Shown here piece after piece: positions 49,587 through 60,493 of a DNA stretch of 64,000 nucleotides (within the stretch, counting starts at the first letter, position 1; each line of letters starts with the position of its first letter). Below the pieces are notes generated by a model. That model worked only from the letters and a program-made list of their open reading frames with translations, was not told the origin of the DNA and ran no database searches. Source of the DNA: Rhynchopus sp. YZ270_cl-10 (lineage: Eukaryota; Euglenozoa; Diplonemea; Diplonemida; Diplonemidae); the NCBI GenBank assembly GCA_964035575.1, contig OZ037877.1, positions 620,001-684,000 on the forward strand, given 5' to 3'. A program made the translations under genes and the position numbers.

Positions 49587-52180
49587 TTACCATACCTCTC
49601 GCGCATGGCCGTGCGCCAACGGAGCGGATCGTGAGCACATCCTATCCACGGGCACACCGTTGTGTTGCGCCCCGCTGAGGTCCCCTGAGGGGTCGCGACT
49701 GGGCAGGGTAAACTTGCTTGCGGCAGAAGCGAGCGAGCTAAGCTTTACTGTATTCGGGTTGACCGGGAAGGGCTTCTGCACTTCGGCAGGGCTTTTGAGC
49801 TGCTTCATGGACTGCAGCTTGAGCTCCTCAAAGTCTCTGTACAGGGTGTCGTACTGCACCAGCTTTTCATCGAGACGGACCTCCAATGCTTCCTGCGCCT
49901 CCTTGACCTTCCGCAACCGTTTCTTCGCATCCGCGGACGACTTCTTCATCTTGCACACCTCCCCCTTATGCGTGGCTATCACCTCCTCCAGGATCCGGTT
50001 GTGCTTTTCCACCAGCCGGATCTCCGTCTTATCTATTTGCAACTGGAACCCCATTTCCCCACGCCTCAGAGTCTCCTTTGCATCGTGCAGCTGCTGCTTT
50101 AGGGTGTCCACATGCTCTGTTTTTGAAATAACCTGTTTCTTTAGTCTCTCTAACGCAACATTCTGCGCTGCAGCGAGCTGTTCGTTAGAGTCTAAAGCAA
50201 CGTTTTTGTCTTTCTTTTCTCTTTTCTTCTTCGGCGGCTGCGGCGCGCCTTGGAATGTAGGTGACGCTATGGCACGCATATCAACAGGAGATGCCACGGT
50301 TGCAATATTTGACGCATTTTCATTAGAATCACTCCCGCTTCCGATTGAGTTTTGTGGTGACGGAGTTAGCCCTGTTGAGTCAGGCGATCTAGAGACAGGG
50401 ATGTGCACCTGGCCTTCTCTGCCCATCTGAGAGAGAACGCGGTTGAACCCCGCCACCGATCCTGCAAGGGAAAGTGCGTCTGAAGTGCCTATCGCTAAGG
50501 AGGCACCGCCCGCTTCGCTGCTGAGGTCTGCGCACCATTCGTTGCGTTGTGTTTCGTTTGGAAGAGCGGTCAAAACAAAATCAAAAATCCCCTTCGACAA
50601 CCCCAAAAGCAACCGGCTTCCAGTAGATGCAGCCTCCTTCAGCATGCTCAGATCGTCGCTTTGCTCCTGAAGCTCCTTTTCTGCAGCGATTCGCAGACCC
50701 TCCACCCGCGCGACATCGGTGTTCAAATTTTGTATTTCCGTCTTCATCCCGACAATCTCAATTTTCAATCTCTCCAACTCATCGTTATGCTCAAGATCCG
50801 CTTCTTCATCTACCCCAGCAGCGCGGAGCTTCTGTTTTAATAAGGTAATCTCCTCTCGAAGCTGGACAATCAGCTCATCCTTTGGTTCTAACTGCACTCT
50901 TGGCTTGTTTTTAATTCGTTTCGCTCGGTCCGCGAAGCGCAATGTACTTAACGTTTCTTGCGCATTCCATTCCACAGGAGAGCATGTCGCAAACATCACT
51001 GTACGGCAGTTTCCTCCTAGGGAATCCTTCAGGAGCATGGTAAGCGGTGAGCTTCGGAAGGGTACATGCCCTTTTGCTCTGACCAACGCATCGATGACAG
51101 AACCGAGAGAGGTGAGACTAAGGTTGATTCCGCATCCTTCCTTAAAACGGCCGCCTTCTGCAGCGGTCTTGCTGACCCGCTCTGAACCAGCTAGGTCGAC
51201 CATATTGAATTTGGAGGTGACTATAACAGGGTTTTCGTCTTCGTGGGTAACGCTGGTCAGCTCTACAGTGAAAACACTGTGGCTCCGGCTGGAGTCTTGG
51301 TTCAGTTGTGTCGCCCCCACCTCTCTCCGGTTGGCTCCTTCCTCAAGAAGTTTGATGCATTGTTCAGGGGAGATGACCTTGACAGCTTGAAGCCCTTGGA
51401 CGTAGAAGATTTTGTGTTCGTTTTCTTTGATTTCGAGGTTTTCGGATTCATCGGTGAGCAGGTCGCGGCACTTTCCGTTGTAGATTTCAACGTAGGAAAC
51501 GCGAATGGAGAACGTTTTGTGGCTGTCGGAGTTCTTCTCCTCTTGCTGAATGGATTCAAAGAAGTGGCTCAACGCGTTGGGTATGATGCCCGCAGTGCTT
51601 GGGGTGGGTCCGCCAGTCATGGTGTATGTCTTGCCTGTACCGGACTGTCCGTAGGCAAAGGCTGTAGCATTGTAGCCATTCAGGACCGACTCCACAAGCG
51701 GGTGGATGGTCTGCAGGTAGATGTGCTTCTGTGTGAAGGCCTTCGTGTAGATCTGGTCAAAGGTGAAGGTCTTCTCCTGTTCGTCGCTTTTGATTGTTAT
51801 GGAGTTGTCGGGGAGGTTTGCGGTTACGATTTCGCGGGTGCTGTGAGAAAAGGGAATTCAAGATTTGAAGAGAAAAAGAATAAAAAAAAACACTAAACTA
51901 AACTAAACTAGCATTTTGCCACTGATTTGTTCACTATTCTACTAACTGTGTCTTTTTTTTCGTTTGACCGCAGACATTTAGCAAGCCATTTAGGCTCCTC
52001 CGTGAGGGGAATGGTTTACTCTCTATTGATTAGCCTCCTGAACACTCCGCAGGAAGAGAAAAAGAGAGAAAAAGAGAGAGAAATAGGCACTCCATACCCC
52101 TGTTCAACCTCTCTGTTACTGATCGGGCGTACGCGCACAACGACCTGCACATTTTCCCCGCCTGCCTCCTTTTTGCCCAT
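49587..52180 (-). CDS. N-terminal kinesin motor protein, two exons
   Basis: Microtubule motor of 778 residues. Exon 1 (52180-52098) encodes MGKKEAGGENVQVVVRVRPI and SNREVEQG. A 257-bp intron (GTATGG...TCTCACAG) follows, and exon 2 (51840-49587) continues in matching phase with TREIVTANLPDNSITI. Motor landmarks: GQSGTGKTYTM (P-loop), NQDSSRSHSVF (switch I), VDLAGSERVSKT (switch II) and PFRSSPLTMLLKDSLGG. The neck KNKPRVQLEPKDELIVQLRE resembles kinesin-2. Coiled coils fill about residues 345-430 and 590-700, separated by a Ser/Pro-rich region. If it is kinesin-2 it would act in intraflagellar transport; that subclass is an inference. Without exon 1 the motor would lack its first beta strand. 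Confidence 0.93.
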
Positions 52181-53130
52181 CCCCTCACTCGGACGGGGAG
52201 GGGCTGCGCTGGGGGCAACGGGGGGTACTAACGGAGGGACTCTGCCGCGCTATTGTCCCTTATTTTTTTTTTTGGTTTTTTTTTTTTTTTTGGTCTTTTT
52301 TTTTTTGTGTATAGTTTTGTGTGCGACACGACACAAAGTGTAAGGTGTGTGTTTTTTTGGGGGTGGGGGTGGGGGGGTGGGGATGTGTACGGTTGCTGTG
52401 GGGAAAGAAAGAGGGGTGAAAGTGAGGTTTGGGTGGGGGATTGGGCCGTGTGGCTGGATTGTGTATTGTGATGGATTTTTTTGCACTCAAAATACATCAG
52501 AGGTATCAGAAGGTATCAGAAGGCGTAACAAGACATAATGTTTTGACGACATTTATTCGCGCTTTTTTTTTTCTTTATTTCCTCTTTTTCTACAATTTTA
52601 ATTTCTCGCTGCTGTTTCGACGATAAGGGGACAAAATCCCCCCACCACCAGAGCAGACATTGCTAGGGGAACGCGAGAAGAGACTCGGAGGGCTTTTTTT
52701 TTCCAGAACCGAAAAACAAAAAATCACGAAAAAAAGGCGCTGGACGCACTTGTCAAAATAAAATAAAATGCATCACAAGGTCACCTCTTTGTGAAAATCT
52801 GTTGATGCCAGGAGCCGCTGGCTAGACAGACAGACAGTCTTCACTATTACATTTTTTTAAATATTAAGACACAAGGACCGATCACCCCCCCTTCCCTAAC
52901 CCTCAAGCAACCCTGGTGCTTTGGTAAGATAGCGACAGCTCCCTGCAGGGGTGTGGATGACACCACAGCATGCCACAATGCACACAACACTATGTTCTGC
53001 GCAGAAAATAGCAGAAAGTAGCACAAAGTAGCACCTCCCTTCAGCCGCACCAAAAAATCCAGATGCCCAGAATAGCAGAAAATAGCAGAAAATAGCACCC
53101 CCTTTCAGCCACACCATTTCACCATTTTTT
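52181..53130. other. Intergenic region, kinesin promoter side and DCN1-like 3' side
   Basis: Holds T-rich runs and GT-rich stretches at 52250-52480, perhaps the kinesin 5' flank. A tandem pair of about 65 bp with AATAGCAGAAAATAGCA units lies at 52985-53110, next to the DCN1-like stop codon. No gene seen. Confidence 0.5.
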
Positions 53131-54279
53131 TTAAAACCCAGTTCTGCTGCCAGGGTTGAGAAGCGTTTTGTAATCCCGCATCCACTGCACATAATCATCG
53201 TATAGGGTAGGCCAGGCGTCGTGAAAGCAGTGGTTGTGCAGGCCTGGGTCGGTCTCCACACTGAAGGCGAGAAAGGCCTTCCATTGATCTGCATTGACGT
53301 GCGTGATGCCGGCATGCTCGAGAAACGCACAAAACGTTCCGGTAAAGGCGCTGACCCCACCTACGATAACATGCAGGAGGTGCACTGCATCCTGCCGGTT
53401 CAAAAGCTTCGACTCCCGCCCCTTAAAGAAATAAAACGCAAAGCAAAGGTACTGCTGGTGCAGGTCACGGTGCTTTATCATCTGATAGTGTAAAAGAGTG
53501 CTGCGGTGCCGTGCTTCCGTGAAGGTACTGCAATCTAACAGTGAAAACGCACGCATCCATTCTGCCTCGCTTATCAACGTTAAATACTGCATTCGGAGGA
53601 TAAAGAAGAACGCGGCCACTCCAGACCCTCCCCTTCCCCTCCATCCCACATCTTTCTTCAATTCTTCCAACCCTCTTCCACAAATCCATCTCATCTCCCC
53701 TCCCGGGGCTTCAAAAGGCTCCGGTTCCATGCAATGATACTTCATAAACAATGCTTCGCATAGTGCTGCATCAAACCCTCCCTTCTCTCGCGTTTCCTCT
53801 GTAAGACAACGTCGTTTTGTAGTAGTTTCTTCGTCTTCTCCTTCTTCCTCTTCCTCTTCTAGTCGTCTTTTGGGTACACTAAATGCGGAGGCAAATGGCC
53901 CATCAGTTCCTTTGTATAAACCGGTAGGGGAGGTAGAGGGTTCAGGAGTGGTGTCGGACATCGTCATTTCATCCCAAGAGAAGGAGGGGATGTTGGTGTT
54001 GAGAGGGGCTGGAGGAGGGGGGAGGGGGGGAGCGGTCGAACGGAGGGTGGATTGGTAACGGCTGTGGTCTGGTGTGGTGTAGGAGGCAAGCGCAGAGAGC
54101 ATATCGGCCGCAAAGCTGTCAAGCGGTTGACGGCAGACAAAGCTGTTCACATCCGTACGACCTCCACTTCGTGGGCTTGCCGGCAATGCATAATTCGGTG
54201 TCCTCAACGCAGTCCGGGTTTGCCGTACAGCAGGATGTGTATTTATCCATTCGTAACTCTCCTCTCGATCAATTTCCAT
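53131..54279 (-). CDS. DCN1-like protein (cullin neddylation co-E3)
   Basis: Predicted 382-residue member of the DCUN1D family, which binds UBC12 and cullins to promote NEDD8 transfer. The C-terminal potentiating-neddylation (PONY) domain covers about residues 190-375: ALCEALFMKYHC, QYLTLISEAEWMRAFSLLDC, YLCFAFYFFKGRESKLLNRQ and FLAFSVETDPGLHNHCFHDA, ending WPTLYDDYVQWMRDYK. The N-terminal half is disordered, with an acidic run (EEEEEEGEDEE) beside a basic KRR pair and no UBA domain. I start at MEIDREESYEWINTH (54279). The open frame extends to 54486, but that part overlaps a dispersed repeat (about 54330-54395, shared with 17083-17145), so it is probably 5'UTR. Two alternative methionines lie within the first 100 residues. 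Confidence 0.82.
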   Translation of the reverse strand: MEIDREESYEWINTHPAVRQTRTALRTPNYALPASPRSGGRTDVNSFVCRQPLDSFAADMLSALASYTTPDHSRYQSTLRSTAPPLPPPPAPLNTNIPSFSWDEMTMSDTTPEPSTSPTGLYKGTDGPFASAFSVPKRRLEEEEEEGEDEETTTKRRCLTEETREKGGFDAALCEALFMKYHCMEPEPFEAPGGEMRWICGRGLEELKKDVGWRGRGGSGVAAFFFILRMQYLTLISEAEWMRAFSLLDCSTFTEARHRSTLLHYQMIKHRDLHQQYLCFAFYFFKGRESKLLNRQDAVHLLHVIVGGVSAFTGTFCAFLEHAGITHVNADQWKAFLAFSVETDPGLHNHCFHDAWPTLYDDYVQWMRDYKTLLNPGSRTGF

Positions 54280-55079
54280 TATTTGGATTTTAAAAACCTT
54301 TTTTCTCTTACCATTTGTAGTTCCTTGATAGATTGTTGGAGTAGTGTAGTTGTCTCGGTTGTGTTGCCAAGGCAGTTTTGTGCAATCTCTACTGTTCTTG
54401 TTACCAGTTGCAGTGGTGGAGGGGGGGAGGGAGAAAGAGAGAAAGAGGGGTGATAGGTGGAAGAATGGTTTTGAAAAATAATTCAAATTTCAATATTTGC
54501 CAAAGAAAAATATGGGGGAAAGAGGGGGAAAAAAGAAAAGCTCTCTCTGAAGCTGAATAAACGCGCAGAGATGTTTTGTGTGATCAAAAAAGTCAGAAAA
54601 GTTGTAAAGTCTTTTGAGAAAGACTTGGCTAATGTATATAAACTTGTTTGCGACTTTTCTTTTTCTTTGAAAATCACACCCAAATATTGGAGGGGGGAGA
54701 GGAAAAGCAGGAAGCGGCATCAAAAGAGAAGTTGAAAAAGTGCAAAACGCCTCACCGTTCATCGGAAAAGCAACCCTGAGGTGGGGGATCTGTAAAGGCC
54801 CCACCCTTTTTTTGCAAAGCCAAAAGCATATCATATAAACCCGAGCAAATCCAGCCAACGCAAAAACCAACAAAACAAAAAACAAAAGAAGTTGAAAGTG
54901 CAAACACCTCACCGTTCATCGGCGGACGCAGGCACTGCTACTCCAAATAAAATACAACAGCCCGCTCATGACAGTGCACCCTTTGGTACATGACCACACA
55001 AACCCTGAGTCACTAATTTTGGGCGGCAAAAAAAAAAGGGCAAAATATATGTCAGATGAACGCCTCATCCACCCCCCTC
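54280..55079. other. Intergenic region between the DCN1-like and 1417-aa genes
   Basis: Contains the dispersed repeat at 54330-54395, two GTTGAAAGTGCAAACRCCTC repeats (about 54732-54765 and 54890-54925; others at 8112 and 14330), and a family 3 copy at 54950-54995. No gene seen. Confidence 0.5.
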
Positions 55080-58000
55080 CTACCATTCTTCTGGGGTAAC
55101 CGCTCTTGGTCCATTTGACGCCAAAAACCCTGCCAACGGTGGAAACCGTGGGTCCTCGGGGTCTGCTGGCTGGGTGTCCTGCACTGCCCGCTTCCGCATC
55201 CTTGCGACAACCGTCTTCGGTGGCGCACACGGGGGCAGGAACGTGGACGACACAGTGAACGACGACACACTGGGCACCACCCCTAACGTTGTTGCGAAAC
55301 TGCTCTCCACAGGCCTTACCTTGGCAACATGCTTCTGCCCCTGCGGCGGCACTACCGGAGGCTCACTGATCCGACTAGCCGCAACCGAAACCAAATGCTG
55401 GTTGTACGCCTCCCTCCTCAACCCCAACAGCAATATCTTTTGCCGATCACTCAACGCCATATCATCCGCCTGCCTCTTAGCATGCAACACAGTACCACCC
55501 CCCATCATAGGCTCTGCGAGGGACCACTCATTTTCACCTCCAATGCAATTATCCGACTCTGTCTGGCACTGCACAGAATGCAGCGGTGGTGGCTTCTGCA
55601 ACAATGGCGCGGCCTCTCCAAAGGCAAATAGAGGCAATGAATCGATCGCAATAGGAAACCTTTCGCCACTGCTTTTATCAAGGTAATCACGGCTGACTAC
55701 AGCGGATAACGCAACATCTTTCAACTCAAGCTGATGTTTCAACCGTTGAATTTGAACAGTCAACGCCCCTACCGGGTCAGATTGGAAGCTTTCTTCGGAC
55801 AACGGAACCACAGCTGAATCAGGCAACGTCGCTGAACCCCTCGCAGTCAGCACCTTCACCAAACCTAGGTAGGAGTATGTCGTCTGCACGGTGCCCACCA
55901 GGCCACAAACCTTTTGGTAGAACCCATCCCACTGAAGGGAGCGGCAGGAGTGGATGAGGGGTTCTACAACGTCCTGCTCCAATACCCGCACCTTCTGTGC
56001 AGGGAAGAGCAGTGCCGGTGCATGCTGCGCATCGTCGCTCCCAATCAACGGAATAGAATTTTCAATAAAATACTTCGCCGCCCTCTCCCTCTCGGGCCCG
56101 ACCTGATGTCTCCACGTCTCTCGCCAATCCCATAGCTCCTCTTTGTGCAATATTTGAGCTTTTTTCTCTGCCACCTTTTCACTCTGTTTTGAAGACGATT
56201 TGGAAGGCAACACAATGGGACTCTCAGATTGCCCCTTGAATGGTGTAGCGGAGGGGGTAGAGGCAGCTACCATTTGTCTCGGTGAAGTGGTTGGGATTGC
56301 TTCGGGTTGAGAGCCTGGGGCGGATTTACTAAAGATAAGCGATTGTGTGCGTGGTGGTGGGCGTGGGGCACGCTGTGGTGGCGATGGTGAGGTTGTGTCA
56401 GCACCACCATCTCGGCCATCACCATTATTAGTCTGCTTTTTCTTATGGTGTGAGGTCCGTCTGTGCACTTTGTTCCGATGTGAACTGCTTTCACCACGTC
56501 GCCGGCGTTTGCCACGTACCCTCTCGCTTTCGCTTGCGCTCGACTCTGAGACGGAGGAAAGGTTCGCTGTGGTGCCTTCATCGTGGTCCTCCTTTTCTGT
56601 TTCGTTGGTAGCGTCGTTGTCCTGATTGCTTTCTACTGTGGCCAACGGCTCGTTCTCTGCAGTGAACCGCACTGCGCACTGCATCTCCAAAAACATATTG
56701 TAGTCGTGCGACGCATCGCGCACCTCCCAGTAGCTCTTCTGTTCCCCTTCCTGCTCCATGTACGGCGACAGAAGGTGTTCACATGGCGTCTCTTGGTCCG
56801 TTGTTTGCGTAGACTTCGCAGCACGTAATGCCGTGGTCGTGCTAGTCCCCCTTGTGGCAAGGGGAGTAACCTTTGGAGGGAGAGGGCTATTTGGGGTGGG
56901 TGATGGTATGCGTTCTCGCGGTGTTGATGCTGATGCTGCTGATACTGCTGATCCTGCTGTTGGTAGTGGTGACGATGATGATGGTGGTGACGTTGCTGTA
57001 GGTCTTGCCATTCTTTCACCCGCCTGCGGTATCACAGGGCTAGAACCCTGTCGCATGATGTACTGCTTCTGCTCGCTGTTTGCTTCATGCTGTGAGTCTG
57101 CGATGCTTTCCACTGAATCCAATGGCTCCTGCCATTCAAAGCTTGGTAGAGTAGGCGACGTAGGAGAGGATGGTGCCTGGTTATGATGCACGGAGTCAGA
57201 GTGCATAGCTTGGTATGGGTTGGGGTGGGTCGCTTGGCGTGGTGTAGTGATGCCAGGGGCGACTTTTGTGCGTGGGGTTTTGGTTGTGGTATTAGGTGCG
57301 GCGCTGTTGACCTGAGGAAGCGGTTTTGTCCCTCCTCTCTCTTGCACCCCTTTTGCCTTTTTAGGTGCTGGTTTTGCAGGTCGTTTGTCACTTCCCGGGG
57401 GTTGTTGATGTAGTTGCGACCCCGCTAATGATGCAGCTTCCACAACGGCAATAGGAAACTGCATCTGCTCAGCGACCCCTTCACGGAGAATTTTCAGCTT
57501 TTCTGTGTCCATCTTTGATTCTTCCACATTTCGTTTACGAGGTTCCACCTTTTGAACGTTTTGGATGAGTTGTATTGGTGTTGTAATGCAATCAAACCCT
57601 GCAGCTGAACAGACAAACCCACCACGCGCCTCTGGAGCTGCGGTGGCATTTACTGGGAATGCGGGAGGATTGGGACGCCGTGCGCGAGGTGATGCTTGAG
57701 GCTCTGTTTGAAGAAGCGATAAATCCGCTGGGCCACTAGAATGCAAAATCAGTGCAGCCGCATTGCAAAGGTCATATCCACCCCCCGCCACCCTTGCAAC
57801 AATCCGATAGTGGTCGCCATCCACACCTTCCCGCTCCAACGATGTGATGGTGCACCGCTCTGCGTCTCCTTCAATGAGTTCCTGCTTCACCCCTTCAAGC
57901 AATTCTCGCTCTAAACGGTCTCTTTTGGTTTTGTTATACGTAAAGGTGATTGTCATGCTGTACGTCGTTTTGTCCTCATCAGACGACATATAAAGAAGCG

Positions 58001-59333
58001 GAGCCGGTACACTATTTCTCTCATTCGTGAGCGACCCAGCATTGGTAAAGGAGAACGGAACGTCGACAGATACCTCCTCATGTCCTACAAAGTTGAGGAA
58101 TGTTTCCTTAAAATGCGATTCAGATATCGATCCGGTGTCAAGACAATATGATGCAGACTCATCTAGCTTGGAAAGGAGAAACGCGAATTGCTTGCCGACA
58201 ATTTTCAGATTAGCGAGAAGGACATCATTTTGCCCAATAATCTGCGATCGTGGAAGAACCTTTGCCCCGTGGAGACTGCTTTTGGTAACCCGGTTCACAC
58301 CATGAAGGAATTCTTCAACCCCAATCCCTACAGAATAATGTTTTCCTACACTTATTCCGCCTAAGGTTCCTTCGATGAACTCCTGCAGGACGTAAGGGAA
58401 TTTGACAAACCCGGTGCACATTTCAGCGCAAAGTGCGCGAACGTTTTTCCGCAGGGCGCCAAGCTGTTTTTTCATGATTTCTGTATTCCGTCTGAGGCGC
58501 AGTGCTTCTTGCACTCCAATGGAAGATTTTTGAGCGCCTGCTGAACGGCCGGTTGCGTGGGGGTGGCTTTTGAGGTTGGGTGTTTTGCCATCATAGTGAC
58601 CACGATCACGTCGTCCGGTGGAGATATGCTCTGCCTTGAGATATTCACGGCATTCGCGTAGTTGAATCGTGAGGAGGTTGTTCATTTCACAGAGGAGGTC
58701 ACATCGGGCACGTACGTTGCGGTCTCCGGTCTTGTCGGGGAGGACATATTTGTCGAAGCAGCTGCTGCATGCGGTGATGGAGTATTGGCTCTCCCCCACA
58801 TCAAGCCGAAGCTGCCGGACCTTCACCAAATCCGCAAGGTCTTCGAGCTTCCGGAGAACACTGATTTTCGTCTCGCGGATCGTTTCGTCCTTACAATTGA
58901 ATAGCTTTGATTCGAGTTTTGAGATTGCATCTTGCATGGTGGTTTCCATAGCGGTCTTCTCTTTGATGAGCTTTTGGTGTTGTGTCAAAAGGGTGCGGTG
59001 TTTTTGCATTGCAGCGATAAGCTTAGAAGATTCAGTTCCGGTGTCGGTCTTCATCTTGGAGAGGGTGCGGTGGAGGAGCTCTGTTGCGTCGGTGAGAAGC
59101 CTGTCTAGCCCGTCGTAGCTGTTGGGCTCCTCTTTGCTGAGCTTGAGACGAGCCTCGTGAATGTTCCGCAGCGCCCCCTCAGCGTCTGTCAAGAACAACG
59201 TCCCCCCACCCCGCCGGATGTCGCCAAGCGTCTTCGCAAAGACATTCTTCGGTGCGCCGTCCTCCCCAGGAGCTGGCTGTTCGACAGGCTGCGTTCCGGT
59301 GGCAGAGGTGACAGCTTTTCGGAATGCGTCCAT
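55080..59333 (-). CDS. Unidentified 1417-residue protein with N-terminal coiled coil
   Basis: I do not recognise a family. The start MDAFRKAVTSATG opens a single long exon. Residues about 50-330 are mostly helical with predicted coiled coil (GLDRLLTDATELLHRTLSKM, a KIRETKI-like segment, NTEIMKKQLGALRKNVRALC). A Cys pair, ACSSCFDKY, sits near 190. A globular stretch at about 430-560 contains TTYSMTITFTYNKTKRDRLE. A Ser/Pro/Thr-rich disordered region with KRRRRG and HHKKK basic clusters covers about 600-1080. A further conserved-looking region at about 1100-1330 includes EELWDWRETWRHQVG. The layout resembles scaffold or centrosomal proteins, but that is only an impression. Codon use and length make it a real gene. 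Introns cannot be excluded. Confidence 0.8.
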   Translation of the reverse strand: MDAFRKAVTSATGTQPVEQPAPGEDGAPKNVFAKTLGDIRRGGGTLFLTDAEGALRNIHEARLKLSKEEPNSYDGLDRLLTDATELLHRTLSKMKTDTGTESSKLIAAMQKHRTLLTQHQKLIKEKTAMETTMQDAISKLESKLFNCKDETIRETKISVLRKLEDLADLVKVRQLRLDVGESQYSITACSSCFDKYVLPDKTGDRNVRARCDLLCEMNNLLTIQLRECREYLKAEHISTGRRDRGHYDGKTPNLKSHPHATGRSAGAQKSSIGVQEALRLRRNTEIMKKQLGALRKNVRALCAEMCTGFVKFPYVLQEFIEGTLGGISVGKHYSVGIGVEEFLHGVNRVTKSSLHGAKVLPRSQIIGQNDVLLANLKIVGKQFAFLLSKLDESASYCLDTGSISESHFKETFLNFVGHEEVSVDVPFSFTNAGSLTNERNSVPAPLLYMSSDEDKTTYSMTITFTYNKTKRDRLERELLEGVKQELIEGDAERCTITSLEREGVDGDHYRIVARVAGGGYDLCNAAALILHSSGPADLSLLQTEPQASPRARRPNPPAFPVNATAAPEARGGFVCSAAGFDCITTPIQLIQNVQKVEPRKRNVEESKMDTEKLKILREGVAEQMQFPIAVVEAASLAGSQLHQQPPGSDKRPAKPAPKKAKGVQERGGTKPLPQVNSAAPNTTTKTPRTKVAPGITTPRQATHPNPYQAMHSDSVHHNQAPSSPTSPTLPSFEWQEPLDSVESIADSQHEANSEQKQYIMRQGSSPVIPQAGERMARPTATSPPSSSSPLPTAGSAVSAASASTPRERIPSPTPNSPLPPKVTPLATRGTSTTTALRAAKSTQTTDQETPCEHLLSPYMEQEGEQKSYWEVRDASHDYNMFLEMQCAVRFTAENEPLATVESNQDNDATNETEKEDHDEGTTANLSSVSESSASESERVRGKRRRRGESSSHRNKVHRRTSHHKKKQTNNGDGRDGGADTTSPSPPQRAPRPPPRTQSLIFSKSAPGSQPEAIPTTSPRQMVAASTPSATPFKGQSESPIVLPSKSSSKQSEKVAEKKAQILHKEELWDWRETWRHQVGPERERAAKYFIENSIPLIGSDDAQHAPALLFPAQKVRVLEQDVVEPLIHSCRSLQWDGFYQKVCGLVGTVQTTYSYLGLVKVLTARGSATLPDSAVVPLSEESFQSDPVGALTVQIQRLKHQLELKDVALSAVVSRDYLDKSSGERFPIAIDSLPLFAFGEAAPLLQKPPPLHSVQCQTESDNCIGGENEWSLAEPMMGGGTVLHAKRQADDMALSDRQKILLLGLRREAYNQHLVSVAASRISEPPVVPPQGQKHVAKVRPVESSFATTLGVVPSVSSFTVSSTFLPPCAPPKTVVARMRKRAVQDTQPADPEDPRFPPLAGFLASNGPRAVTPEEW

Positions 59334-59740
59334 TGAAGGAGGATGGGGGGGAGAGGGGGGTGTACCTTTGTGGTCAGTGTGCTTTTCCCGTGAATCAAAA
59401 AGAGAGAAGTTTGGGAGGGGTCTCTTTAGGATAAGGTATGGTCACCTTTGTGGGAATGTGGAGGTGGGATGCTCAACATCTCACCCATCTTCGTGTCGTC
59501 AGAGGTCATCGACCATCCGTCGTGTGGTGAAGAAGGGGGACTGTAAATAAATGTCAGACCAACCTCACCGTGGGGGGGTACAGATGTCTTGTCATAATAA
59601 TACTTATGTAGGAATGCGACAACCATACGCGATGGCAAGGTTGCAAACGCTTCACTGTTGTCTGGGATCACGCACACAGGACGTGCTTGCTACATTATAC
59701 TGGTGCAGCTAATGAGGAACTGTGAACTGAGGCTGAAAAG

Positions 59741-59903
59741 CTAGAGTAAGACGACAAAGTACTTCCGCAAACCACAAGGCGTGACCTGTATGCCCATGAT
59801 GATCCATCCCTGATCCACATCAACGTTGCCAAGACCCGCACCGCTCCAATCATAGAGGTGCACTCTTCCATTTGAGTCCCCCCACAGCAAAAGCAGAGGC
59901 AGA
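59741..59903 (-). CDS. Candidate terminal exon of an unresolved multi-exon gene
   Basis: After a TTTCGCAG acceptor, one base and 53 codons lead to a TAG stop. The peptide contains LLLLWGDSNGRVHLYDWSGA, then GLGNVDVDQGWIIMG and KYFVVLL, which looks like one beta-propeller blade (FG-GAP or WD-type). Further minus-strand stretches to the right look coding without a continuous frame, for example LHYQALPWGGVARVYRLRCV near 61300 and SVIWVGGSLDGRWEVGHGIG near 60720. I could not fix the exon chain, and the family is a guess. Confidence 0.35.
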
Positions 59904-60313
59904 CTGCGAAACAGCCACACACTCAGCTACTGTCACACATGCCACAGCGACACCTGTGTTGACAACCCACACACGTATGGCAGCTCATATGAAGAGGTGA
60001 TCACCCACCCACCTTCACGCCCGGAAGCGCAACCTCACGAAAGTGATAACGGCAACCCACAAGAGTAGAACAACACCAAAGGAAACCGTTGCCTCCCAAA
60101 CAGCCAATTCATATCAAGAGTTGACTATCCGTGGGAGGGTTCGATACTCCATGATGCAGAGGTGTTGGTGGGCCAGCTGTTGCCATTGGTGAACACCATC
60201 TCGCAACGTAGCTTGCAGCAGGGCTCCCCCACCTCCCTCCCACCCTCAAGACAAGCATCGCAACAACAACAGAGAACCACAGCGCACTCTTGTTAACCCA
60301 AAGGCACACACCA

Positions 60314-60449
60314 GCACCGTACGGACAAAGACAACATGCTCTGGACAATAGGGTCGCATAACGATCCGTCCACACGTTCTCTTTTCCGCCCCCCTCCCTG
60401 ACGTCTCCCTCCCCAAAGTGTGATGCGGATGCCCGCCACAACTTCTGAT
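60314..60449 (+). repeat. Direct repeat of about 135 bp, first copy
   Basis: From CCGTACGGACAAAGACAACA to CCCGCCACAACTTCTGATG; repeated at 61893-62027 with about one difference. Confidence 0.9.
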
Positions 60450-60493
60450 GGTAGACGTGTTGTCAACGAAGGCAGCTGGGTCTCCCCCCCATG

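Noticed and set aside
54280-54486. Longer N-terminus of the DCN1-like protein
   Set aside because: The stretch overlaps a dispersed repeat also found at 17083-17145 and is best treated as 5' flank.
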